Assembly (NCBI RefSeq): GCF_026262505.1 | Contig: NC_067205.1 | Span: forward strand, 13,206,001 to 13,270,000 | Length of the DNA stretch: 64,000 nucleotides | From: Trichomonas vaginalis G3 | Lineage: Eukaryota; Parabasalia; Trichomonadida; Trichomonadidae | Reading direction: 5' to 3' | Shown: positions 51,522 to 60,198 of the stretch, in pieces | How positions within the stretch are numbered: the first letter of the stretch is position 1 | How the letters are laid out: each line of letters starts with the position of its first letter | The notes under the pieces: generated by a model | The model's database searches: none | Seen by the model: the letters and a program-made list of their open reading frames with translations, nothing else | What the model was told of the DNA's origin: nothing | Program-made: the position numbers and the translations under genes

Positions 51522-51980
51522 ATGAGTTCTTCATCAAGCTCTCGTGAACCTTCACCATCTATGAAACAAACTTTACCAAACGATTATGGAGCACCTATTG
51601 AATATTTCTTACGAGCTGCACAATGGCAAAGAGCAGTCTCACCAAGGTTAGGTGTTCCACCAGCTCCTGTCAAAAATAGCATTTGGTCAAGTCCTTATAT
51701 AAGATATGGTCTCCCACTAGGTTTGCTAGCTACAGCAGGAGCAGTTATGATGTTGAAAAGAAATAAAGCAAATGTTGTAAATAATACTGAAGTAGCTGAA
51801 GTTAAACAAACTCCAACACCTTCGCCAAAACCAACGCCTTCACAAGCAAAACCTTCAATGACTCCTGAACCTATGGAAGTACAAACTCCTGTTCAAAAGT
51901 CAACTCCTAAACCGACTCCAACATTTAAACCAGAACCTACTCCTCAAATAAATCGTAAAACTCCTGCGTTTCCTTACTGA
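51522..51980 (+). CDS. Hypothetical membrane-anchored Pro-rich protein
   Basis: 152 residues. Ser-rich start, then one membrane span at about 65-83 (YGLPLGLLATAGAVMML) followed by Lys/Arg, then a 70-residue Pro/Thr-rich tail with repeats such as PTPSPKPTPSQ. It may be a virion membrane or spike-associated protein. It follows the capsid gene by 30 bp and has an intact frame. No family was recognised. Confidence 0.5.
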   Translation: MSSSSSSREPSPSMKQTLPNDYGAPIEYFLRAAQWQRAVSPRLGVPPAPVKNSIWSSPYIRYGLPLGLLATAGAVMMLKRNKANVVNNTEVAEVKQTPTPSPKPTPSQAKPSMTPEPMEVQTPVQKSTPKPTPTFKPEPTPQINRKTPAFPY

Positions 51981-52027
51981 AAAATAACGTTATTTTTATT
52001 TAATATTAAAATTTTTATTTGATTGAA

Positions 52028-52264
52028 ATGACGACTAAAGTCACTGAAGCAATGAAACAAAAGTTTTTGGTAGAATACATTAAATCAGGAATTATTCCAG
52101 AAGGTTTTTACGTTCATACTATGAAGGATGGTAGAGTTCAGTTTAGAAAGATAAAGCAACCATTAGATAGAGAAGGAATTTTGAGAAAGATTAAACTTCA
52201 TGAGGACAACATTGCTGAACTTAAGAAGAAGTTAGAAGAGTTGGAGAAAGGAAGAGAGTTATAA
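52028..52264 (+). CDS. Small coiled-coil Maverick protein
   Basis: 78 residues from ATG 52028 (MTTKVTEAMKQKFL); the frame's earlier TTG is unlikely to be used. It contains GFYVHTMKDGRVQFRKIKQP, paralogous to the protein at 49457, and a C-terminal Lys/Glu/Leu coiled coil. The last codons enter the right TIR. Function unknown. Confidence 0.5.
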   Translation: MTTKVTEAMKQKFLVEYIKSGIIPEGFYVHTMKDGRVQFRKIKQPLDREGILRKIKLHEDNIAELKKKLEELEKGREL

Positions 52265-52997
52265 AGCAATGAATTCAACAGACCCAAAGGGTCAGAGCCG
52301 CTTTGCGGCTAGGTTAGAAAACGTGTTAGAAAACGTGTTAGATCTAACATTCTAACATAAACATGGGCTTCGCCCTTGCCGCTAGCGGCTTATTTTTGTG
52401 CTATGTTTTCATACGTGTGAGGGTGGTGATATCATTAATTTTTAAGTTTATTTTTTATTTTATTTTTATTTTATTTGGATGTAATGACAGAACAAAAGCA
52501 ACTCATACAAATCAAAACATATAACAAACATACATTTAAACATTTATTCTTCCTTCCTGAGCATAACATGTTCTTTCAAATACATCCGAGACCAGTTGAC
52601 TTTTCATTGACTGTTTATAAAGATAGAAATAGTTATATCATTAAACCATACGATGACGAAGGTAAGTTATGTAAATTGTACGTTAAGAAGTTAGAGAAAG
52701 TTTATGGCTTCAAGTATGACTACAATAGGGTTAACACTGATGATGAAGATATTGAGGAAAATTTATGAGAACATTAGTGAAGTTGTTAGTGAGAACGATA
52801 GTGAGAACGTTTATTTTTACATTAGTGAGTTCGTTAGTGAAGTGAAGTGGGTGGCGGTTTTGTAAATATTTAAGATTAAGTTAGTGTTGTCGTTTGTGTT
52901 GTAAAATATACGTTAACGGTTTTGTAAAGTGTCAAATTCACAAGTATTGGGTAAAGTGGAACGCAGTGCCACCATACCCAACATAACCATACTAACT
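52248..52997 (-). repeat. Right TIR of the Maverick
   Basis: Mirror copy of 33107-33856, with the duplicated gene at 52484-52768 and the last codons of the gene at 52028-52264. Confidence 0.9.
52484..52768 (+). CDS. Small TIR-encoded protein, right copy
   Basis: Identical in sequence to the product of 33336-33620 because both lie in the TIRs. It points towards the right end of the element. Function unknown. Confidence 0.6.
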   Translation: MTEQKQLIQIKTYNKHTFKHLFFLPEHNMFFQIHPRPVDFSLTVYKDRNSYIIKPYDDEGKLCKLYVKKLEKVYGFKYDYNRVNTDDEDIEENL

Positions 52998-53003
52998 AAT
53001 CTT
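52998..53003 (+). repeat. Right 6-bp target-site duplication of the Maverick (AATCTT)
   Basis: It matches 33101-33106 and directly follows the right TIR end ACTAACT. Confidence 0.85.
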
Positions 53004-53039
53004 ATAAGAAATAATTCCAAAAGAATAACAAATTTTATA

Positions 53040-53098
53040 TGAAACTGAACCTTATGATGTAGTGATTCAAGATCACCGCTTCATAAGATTCAGTTTCA
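53040..53098. repeat. Thirteenth hairpin, separated from the array by the Maverick
   Basis: Arms begin TGAAACTGAACCTTATGA and pair with TCATAAGATTCAGTTTCA over about 26 bp with a few mismatches. The loop-proximal TAGTGA/TCACC resembles the TACTGA/TCAGT core seen in the hairpins at 32436, 32816 and 32902. Confidence 0.8.
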
Positions 53099-53124
53099 AT
53101 CTCAAGTATCTCAAAAGTAAGGCT

Positions 53125-54939
53125 CTATTTTTTGCCATGTAAAGTATCACTTTTTGTCAAACCGTTTTTATCGTTTTCGTTTACAACAGTTTCATTAAAT
53201 AATGCCATAATTTTTTCTCTTTTTTCATTAATAAACTTAGTGATCATTGTATCTTTATCTGTTAGATCGATCGATTTGAGTATATCTGCATCATGAACTG
53301 GAATATTTTCGAACAATGAACTCGATTCTATGGAACCATATGGAGAAATCTCGTTCTGAGTCAAAGAAAGATCACTTACGTTGTATTGTTTGATAGAAAA
53401 AATTGTTTTCTCAAGTTCTTTTTGAAAGCAGTCAAGAATATAATTTTTGTAGCTATCAGTGATAACGGTTTTTATATGGCGCTCGATCTTCTGGTTATTT
53501 TTGATGGCGTTATATTTATCTAATTGGATTTGAGATATCTTCTTAATAGCTTCATAAATGTTTGGATGTTTTAACGAAGAAAATTCTGAATGCATACTCT
53601 CGAGGCAATCATTAGTGAATATTGCAGTTGCATTATTATATTGAGATATTAAATTGTAGTGCGGCAACCAAACTTTGTTGAAATAATCAATATAATCTTT
53701 GATCGAATCAACTTTATTTTGATTAATTATATGCATTGTAAGTACAAATTCTTCATGAGACATGAATGGAGTAATAGAATATAGCTTAAATAAAGAATTT
53801 TGTAAAGTATTGAAATTTTTTGTATAAAGTGCTACAAGTTTCCTGTGTAAAGCTTGTTTGAAATGAAATAGGCATCCAATTATACGGACTTTAGGGAAAA
53901 TTTGTTGAAGTGCCTCTATCATTCCCTTTTCAAAATCACAATGAATTTGAATTAGCTTTGAAAATTGAATACCCTTGACAGTAAAAATATATTCAAATGC
54001 CTTCTTATAAGATTCAAATGTGCGGTTTTTCATGAATATAAATAAAAGTGGTAGATATTGATTTGTTGAAGGTTCACAAATCATAATTGTTAGCATCTGT
54101 CCTTTTTGAAAATGTTTTGGTGTAATTTTAAAAGTTCCATCGCAAAATAAATCTGTGGCTTCTTTTGCAAATTGAATTGCCTTCTCAAAACCAAAAAACA
54201 TCGTCTCACAATTTGCTTGAAAATCATGGCCAATGAAAAACTGCTCGCCATTTATTAAACAAAAATTAGCAATTTCATCGTCTGTAATTTTTTCTCCAAC
54301 AGAAAATTTTCTGGACTTATTATAAACTTCCCTGACCAATGAATCTTTAATTAATGGGTTTTCATCAGTACCAACAGCAAGTTCTGTCATAAATTTTTTA
54401 ATCTGCTGAAAAGTGCCGTTGTCTTCAGAAAATTTTGCCATTGCCTTATTGTATATTTCTGTCAGAGTCATTGATTTATGAAGATCATTTTTTTCATTTT
54501 GTAACTTTTTAAATTGTCTGCATTCGGGTATATGTTCCTTTTGTAAATCTTCGGAAACTGAACTGTTCTCAATTTTAACTAAATAACGTGCTTGACAAGA
54601 ATGATCGATGCAACGGTAGTAACGTTCAATATTATTTGAATTAATAATATTTGTATGATCATGCGAATAAAGCATATCTTTGCGAACAATTGTATCAGGA
54701 TATTTTCCAGTAACTGCGGGAATATTTTTAACTGCAATATAACTAAAATATCTTCTGACAGCTTTAGATTCATTTTCGGCGTATTTAATATTAAAATATT
54801 GAAGAACTTGTTTGATTATATTCGTTTTTTCATCTCTCGATGTTGATTTTTGGTATTTATCAGATTGTTCCCTGATAAATATTTTATTTTCGTCTGTAAA
54901 GTTTGCTCTTTTTTGATTAAATATAGATGATTTTCCCAT
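53125..54939 (-). CDS. Mutator-like (MULE) transposase
   Basis: 604 residues. An N-terminal zinc-binding region with YYRCIDHSCQARYLVKI and a distant His (about 105-140) is of FLYWCH/WRKY-GCM1 type. The MULE core begins with LFCDGTFKITP (first Asp) and continues with IQIHCDFEKG (second Asp) and IIGCLFHFKQALHRK, with a downstream Glu region (CLESMHSEF) that could give the third acidic residue. These enzymes cut and paste transposons with 8-11-bp duplications. An Initiator-like TTCATTTTTT sits just before the ATG (54941-54950). No terminal inverted repeats of its own were found; the gene may be part of an old, fragmented element. Its C-terminus may continue at 31821-32357. Confidence 0.8.
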   Translation of the reverse strand: MGKSSIFNQKRANFTDENKIFIREQSDKYQKSTSRDEKTNIIKQVLQYFNIKYAENESKAVRRYFSYIAVKNIPAVTGKYPDTIVRKDMLYSHDHTNIINSNNIERYYRCIDHSCQARYLVKIENSSVSEDLQKEHIPECRQFKKLQNEKNDLHKSMTLTEIYNKAMAKFSEDNGTFQQIKKFMTELAVGTDENPLIKDSLVREVYNKSRKFSVGEKITDDEIANFCLINGEQFFIGHDFQANCETMFFGFEKAIQFAKEATDLFCDGTFKITPKHFQKGQMLTIMICEPSTNQYLPLLFIFMKNRTFESYKKAFEYIFTVKGIQFSKLIQIHCDFEKGMIEALQQIFPKVRIIGCLFHFKQALHRKLVALYTKNFNTLQNSLFKLYSITPFMSHEEFVLTMHIINQNKVDSIKDYIDYFNKVWLPHYNLISQYNNATAIFTNDCLESMHSEFSSLKHPNIYEAIKKISQIQLDKYNAIKNNQKIERHIKTVITDSYKNYILDCFQKELEKTIFSIKQYNVSDLSLTQNEISPYGSIESSSLFENIPVHDADILKSIDLTDKDTMITKFINEKREKIMALFNETVVNENDKNGLTKSDTLHGKK

Positions 54940-54940
54940 T

Positions 54941-54950
54941 AAAAAATGAA
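54941..54950 (-). promoter_or_regulatory. Initiator-like element of the MULE transposase gene
   Basis: On the minus strand it reads TTCATTTTTT, directly before AATG of the transposase start. It fits the host Initiator motif, suggesting the gene can be expressed. Confidence 0.45.
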
Positions 54951-54995
54951 ATGATGCAAAATTTACGAAAACCGTTCGAAAATTGAATCAAAAAT

Positions 54996-55390
54996 GAAAA
55001 GTAATACTTAAATGAGTAATTCTTTGAGATATTGGTCTTAGATTGAATGTAGCGTCATTCTTATATAGAATATATATTCATATCATCGGAAATATGATAA
55101 AAAGCATATAATAAATGTCAAAAAAGTGAACAAATAAGCAAAGATATTTTTTAAAAAACAATGAAAAGTAATACTTAAACAAGTAATTCTTTGAGATATT
55201 GGTCTTAGATTGAATGTAGCGTCATTCTTATATAGAATATATATTCATATCATCGGAAATATGATAAAAAGCATATAATAAATGTCAAAAAAGTGAACAA
55301 ATAAGCAAAGATATTTTTTAAAAAACAATGAAAAGTAATACTTAAATGAGGAATTCTTTGAGATATTGGTCTTAGATTGAATGTAGCGTC
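54996..55390 (+). repeat. 167-bp tandem repeat, 2.4 copies
   Basis: Copies start at 54996, 55163 and 55330 (GAAAAGTAATACTTAAA...); the third stops after about 60 bp at GTAGCGTCA. The A/T-rich unit lies in the spacer between two divergent genes. Only a few bases differ between copies. Confidence 0.85.
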
Positions 55391-55427
55391 ACAAATTTCA
55401 CAAATATAATTTACTATACAATTTTAT

Positions 55428-55437
55428 TCATTTTTTT
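55428..55437 (+). promoter_or_regulatory. Initiator-like element of the gene at 55441
   Basis: TCATTTTTTT at 55428-55437, with a leader of about 10 nt before the ATG. Confidence 0.45.
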
Positions 55438-55440
55438 AAA

Positions 55441-56546
55441 ATGGCTGACGACAGTCTGTATCAACTAACTCAACTAGTCAAGCATAATGATTATTCTTCG
55501 GATTCATTAAATCAACTTTATCAATGCATAAGTACAATGACAGAAAGATCAATTGGATGCTTGAATTGGGATAAATTTTTCAAAAAAATCACAGTGACTG
55601 ATGAAGTTCTTTTACATTTTTTAGCATCCGTTTTAAACATTGAAAAGATATCAGAATGTTTCAAGGATTCTATTTTTTATCACAATATTAATCTTGAAAA
55701 ATTCAGTAATTTAACTGAAACAGAACAACAAACAATTTTAAATTCCTACAAAGCGGATAAATTTACATATTACATAATGTGCTCACAAATTGTAAAATCA
55801 AACTGGAACAATTTATCCCAAACTTTAGTTAATATTGCAAATCAATATTTGCCATTTTTAGATGAAGAAAAGCAAATATATATATTTACTGAAATAACTG
55901 GCAATTATCAAAATTTTGAAATTTCAGTTGCAAACTTGTTACTTTTTTATGAAAACAATGAAGAAAAATTAAGCAACTGTTTTAATTTAACATTGTTCCA
56001 GCAAATTTATTCCAAAAATGGAATCGAGCAAATGATATTTTTTGCTGCAAATACAATTTGTTGCAATAACACTTCTATCAATTTTTACAATCTCCTTGAA
56101 ATTGAAGAAATGAATCCATTTGATTTTTTTTATTTCTCAATTCAATATAAAGAGATATTAAATTGCGATGATTTTCCAAAAGTTACAGAAGTAATCACAG
56201 GTTTAATCTCAGCTTCAAATATTAATGCTATTATGCGAATTTGCCAAAAAATTTGGATAAAATTACATTTTATAAATGTAATTATTGCCATATTACCTCA
56301 ATATGGAATTTTATCACAAATGCAGCAATAATTCTTCCTGATGAAGATTTATTAATCAAATTATTAAAATTCATAGAAAAAACAGAAAAAGCAACAGATG
56401 AATTATTCGAACCGGAGAATGATTTGGGTTTCTATGAATATTTAAATTCGATTTTCTCAGATATTACATCTGCGAGAAATAAGCAATTTCTCTTGGAATT
56501 TCTAAATACCCATGAAGATGACTTCACTTATGATCAAACATTGTGA
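55441..56546 (+). pseudogene. Hypothetical helical protein, frameshifted
   Basis: The frame 55441-56331 (296 codons) and the frame about 56241-56546 together cover about 365 codons. The first is almost all helical with Leu/Ile/Asn-rich amphipathic segments, like HEAT/ARM repeats. The second carries an acidic loop (EPENDLGFYEY) and a closing helix (FLLEFLNTHEDDF). Coding passes between frames around 56250-56330, probably by a single indel near an A6 run. The family is unknown; a transport-receptor-like or other solenoid protein is possible. The original C-terminus may be longer. Confidence 0.5.
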
Positions 56547-57938
56547 GGTCATTTTTGATCAACAAATTAATTGAAATTCCGATCAAAAAAAATTCACAAA
56601 TTGGATCAAAAAAATCGAATCTCAAGTTAAAAATAAAAAATTTCTACATTTTTATCAAATTTAGATTTTTTTTTCAAATCATGCGAATTGATTGAATAAT
56701 TGCATATTTTATCCCATGCATCTAGAAGTATGTGTAATATTTTTGCTTTCATCAAGAAATTGTCGAATTTGATCTTAATTTTTTTTGAAAAATATACTTT
56801 TAGAAAAAGAAATAGTGATTGAATAGCTGCCCATGCTGTAAAAGGGTTATTTTTACAAGTAAAAAATTGTTATTTTTCGAGCAAGTCGAGGCTTTTTTAC
56901 CATCTTATTTTTGAAAAATTTACGAAAAATTATATCTGAAAAAAACGCTTCATTTTGATATCTTACAATGATAAAATACCAATGTTGCTGGGATATAATA
57001 GCTACACCTGGACATCTACTACATTAATGCGTATGACAGGTAAAGTTGATTTCAAAAGTATAGCCTGGAAAGATTACAATAAATCAACGATAATTCAAAA
57101 AAATTTCTTATAAGTTAACATAATAAAAATTTAATTTTTATATTGCTTGTATTATACTTAAGTATATAATATATTTAAATCTTAGAATGAAAATTCGGGA
57201 CGCCCTAGCTATTCAATTTTCCCTTAGGACGCCCATAAACCTCTCAAAAATGTGATGTAAATATCACAATTTTGAGAAATTTACACTAGGACGCCTTAGG
57301 ACGCCAACCCCCTTTTTTACCATATTTTTACAAATAATTAGAAAAATGAATTCCGTTTAAATAAAATATTATACGATGTGAAGCAACAGCAGTTCTATTT
57401 AAAATTCAATTGTCATTGTATAGTGATGATGATTCATTACATTTTGGAAATAACTTCTCTTGGTGTTCTATAATAGCTTTATATTCAAATATGAGTTGAT
57501 ATGTAAATATGAGTATCTTGCCCTTGACTCTAATAAATATAATAATCCTTTTGCTCTGAATTAAGTACTAGTGGGGATAGTTTTTGATAAAAATCGACCT
57601 TTAATTGGATTAGTTTGGCTCGTTTTAAACATATCTTTAAAATTTACCATTATTACAAGCATCAATGGTTGAATCACCTCAATAGCAATTATACAATTGA
57701 AATAGTAAGCTTGAGATACGTACAATAACTCCGAATTATAATATTCTGCATCAGGCGCTGGAATTAATAACTTAACCAATATTTTGAAAATAAAATCATG
57801 ACAAAAATGGTTAGAATATATATCAATCATTGTCCGCTTACTGTGTTTGCTATTTGTAGCTATTCCCTTGAGAATACTGTATCTTTATCTAACAAAATCG
57901 AAATTGAAAGCGATATATAAAAAATTCTGATGAAAAGT
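56547..57938. repeat. Intergenic region with the GGCGTCC dispersed repeat
   Basis: A/T-rich, no good ORF. At about 57185-57315 the reverse complement of the GGCGTCCTA repeat (see 30960-31090) recurs four times around a segment with TTTGAGAAATTTACAC. Elsewhere only low-complexity sequence is seen. Confidence 0.5.
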
Positions 57939-57945
57939 GTCATTT
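57939..57945 (+). promoter_or_regulatory. Initiator-like element that decides the start of the next gene
   Basis: GTCATTT; with transcription from the A at 57942, the upstream ATG at 57930 would lie outside the mRNA. The first ATG in the transcript is then 57966. Confidence 0.45.
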
Positions 57946-57965
57946 GCGCTTCAGAATTTTTTCAA

Positions 57966-59960
57966 ATGAGTGTACCTTTTTTTCTAAATCCGGGTGCGAA
58001 GCCACAAGAAAAGCCAAAAACTATCACTGTTGTTCGGCGAATTGTAGCTCAACCAATTGAATCTATTAAACCACCTTCACAACAAGTGTCTGTAACTGTA
58101 ATTCGCAAATTTGCTCCACCCCCACCAGCTGAGCCAGTTTCCAAACCACCACCGACTCCACCAAAAGAACAAGCATCATATCCTTCAAAATTAAGTGATA
58201 TATTAGCATTTTGTATTTTATCCAAAATTTTATTGACAAAGAATGAAATAGAAAAATTAAATGGTATTTTCTCAAAACTAATCATTCATTCCACTCCAGC
58301 ACAGATCTTAACAATGAAAGTTAATCAAATAGTTGATAAAACCGAGGTTTTAAGAAAAATATGGCAAATCATTATCAATAAAGAGTCATCTGTAGTTGAT
58401 GACTTGTATTCACAAACAAAAGCGTTAATTAACGTTTTTCTTAGTAATAATATACCAGAAGACGTAATTATCAATCACTTTTCATATATTATGCTTTCTA
58501 TCAAGCCAAGGTTTTCATTTGTTCACATATTTTCTGCAATTGTTCAGAATCAGTCAATAAATATAAAAGCTACAGATTTATCCAAAATTCTATCACTTAC
58601 AAAAGGAATCATTAAGCTTCTTAGAACTCATAAATTCAATTCTGACACAAGTTCAATCGATAAACTCTCGTTTGCCGAATTAATTCAAATTGATGAGCCA
58701 GAAAATCCATTTGATCTTCTTAAAAAAGATGACAGTATGATACCTGTTGTAAAGGCATCGAAACCTTATACTCCAAAGCCGAAACTTAACATTTATCAGA
58801 TGAAACATTTTTCTCCGAGTTATGTACCGTTCAAAATCAATATAAACGCGAACGAAAATCCTATTATTCTCAATCATCTCACAAAAATGTTTCCTGTAAG
58901 CGTAGATATCCAAGGACGATACAAACCGCCGCCTGATAAAATCATTCCTGTTCAATTTACAGATTTCTTTCAAATTTTAGAATCAATCGAAGTTGTTGAG
59001 AACAAGACAGAGCGTGTGTTTGCTTTTTCAGACAACAACCCGTTTATATCTTACGCAATCGGTACGGCCGGTCGAGATAACTACGGAAACCTTTGGTCTG
59101 ACATTTATCCGCATATATCCAACGACAAAGTAAGGAAAATCGTAATCAACAGATGTCGAAAGAACTTAAGTAACTACCAAAGTGAGCATTGCGAGGTCGT
59201 TAAGACTGCAGAATCAGTATTTATCACTAGACCAATCAATGAATTCCTCAAGAGCATTCTTTTATCGAATATGCCTAATGAATTTGAGTTTCCATTCGTT
59301 GAGAATGAAGTTTCTATGTATATTGAGCATATTATTGCCACATCTGCAAATCATAAAATACAATCTTTAGTTTGGTTCTTGAATGAAGTACTTTCCTTCA
59401 TTCAAATGCCAAACCCGATTGTATTCATTCATACTACAATGTTTGCAGGTGTTTTGTGGTTATTTTCCAAATTATGTTCCGAAATCAAAGCAATTTTTGA
59501 CGCAACTGCCATTGAAATGAACACATTTGATGCTGTTATCGACAAAGCGTTTGATGAAATACAGTCAAAGAGCTTTCCAATTCCAGATATCTTTTCAATG
59601 CACAAACCATTGACAGAAATCTTGAAATCCATCGTGCAGTTCAAGCTCGTATCAGATGAGATGAGAAACGAGGCCATCAAGCATTACGGAAAGATAGCTA
59701 TCCATATAAGCCACTTTTATCCAATCATTGAAAAAATGAATTTAATTTGTCACTTTTTGAGAACCGATCCCCACATGAAGAAGCTAAATTTGCTGATGAC
59801 TAACCTCGGAATGTACAGCAACGATGATACCAAGAAGGATGGATACTTAGATTCAAGAATGGCGTTGTACAGAGCTGCTGTTAAAAACATTTCTCTTTAC
59901 AAGCTGATTAATATCAAATTGGACAGAGAAAGTGGTAAGGTATTGTTAATAAGAGACTAG
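57966..59960 (+). CDS. Hypothetical Pro-rich/helical cytosolic protein
   Basis: Starting at the ATG at 57966 (MSVPFFLNPGAKP), chosen over the ATG 36 bp upstream because a likely Initiator lies between them. 664 residues. Residues about 1-75 are Pro/Lys/Gln-rich (PPPPAEPVSKPPPTPPKEQ) and look disordered. The rest is mainly helical with well-spaced Leu/Ile positions, with two conserved-looking stretches around FISYAIGTAGRDNYGNLW and FVENEVSMYIEHII. No membrane span, catalytic motif or known repeat is visible. Pro-rich N-terminus plus helical solenoid is seen in actin-regulating or vesicle-coat factors, but I cannot name a family. The gene is intact and single-exon. Confidence 0.65.
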   Translation: MSVPFFLNPGAKPQEKPKTITVVRRIVAQPIESIKPPSQQVSVTVIRKFAPPPPAEPVSKPPPTPPKEQASYPSKLSDILAFCILSKILLTKNEIEKLNGIFSKLIIHSTPAQILTMKVNQIVDKTEVLRKIWQIIINKESSVVDDLYSQTKALINVFLSNNIPEDVIINHFSYIMLSIKPRFSFVHIFSAIVQNQSINIKATDLSKILSLTKGIIKLLRTHKFNSDTSSIDKLSFAELIQIDEPENPFDLLKKDDSMIPVVKASKPYTPKPKLNIYQMKHFSPSYVPFKININANENPIILNHLTKMFPVSVDIQGRYKPPPDKIIPVQFTDFFQILESIEVVENKTERVFAFSDNNPFISYAIGTAGRDNYGNLWSDIYPHISNDKVRKIVINRCRKNLSNYQSEHCEVVKTAESVFITRPINEFLKSILLSNMPNEFEFPFVENEVSMYIEHIIATSANHKIQSLVWFLNEVLSFIQMPNPIVFIHTTMFAGVLWLFSKLCSEIKAIFDATAIEMNTFDAVIDKAFDEIQSKSFPIPDIFSMHKPLTEILKSIVQFKLVSDEMRNEAIKHYGKIAIHISHFYPIIEKMNLICHFLRTDPHMKKLNLLMTNLGMYSNDDTKKDGYLDSRMALYRAAVKNISLYKLINIKLDRESGKVLLIRD

Positions 59961-60058
59961 ATTTTCTTATTATATGTTTTATTTTGTTTGTTTATGTCAT
60001 AAATTTGTTAATTTTTTTAATTTTGTTTTTAATTATAGATTTTAATCAAAAGAAATGA

Positions 60059-60198
60059 AATTTTCCCTAGAAGTAGCATCATTTACTTATAAAGTCTCAT
60101 GCTACCTATCATTTGTAATATTTTTATAATGTAAATGAATACAAAAACGTTTTGTTGTTATAAAAACTAATAAACAATTGCATGAGCCAGAGTACAAC
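60059..60198 (+). repeat. 140-bp direct repeat, left copy
   Basis: It is identical by eye to 61443-61582. It starts AATTTTCCCTAGAAGTAGC and ends GAGCCAGAGTACAAC, and includes the ATG that starts the ankyrin frame in the right copy. Confidence 0.9.

Larger units (their letters stand above)
33107..52997. mobile_element. Maverick/Polinton-like integrated viral element
   Basis: 19,891 bp with about 750-bp TIRs beginning AGTTAGTATGG and a 6-bp target duplication. The gene set includes a retroviral-type integrase, a genome-packaging ATPase, a capsid-like protein, penton-like proteins, a long fibre, KilA-N-type proteins and a primase/SF3 helicase. This is the toolkit of Maverick/Polinton and Polinton-like viruses. 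Unlike classical Mavericks it shows no family B DNA polymerase and no Ulp1-type protease. At least eight genes have frameshifts, so the copy is probably defective. Codon use is A-rich and close to the host. Confidence 0.9.

Noticed and set aside
57930-57965. Upstream ATG as the start of the Pro-rich/helical protein
   Set aside because: A TCA-type Initiator (57940-57942) lies downstream of that ATG, so the mRNA most likely begins after it.
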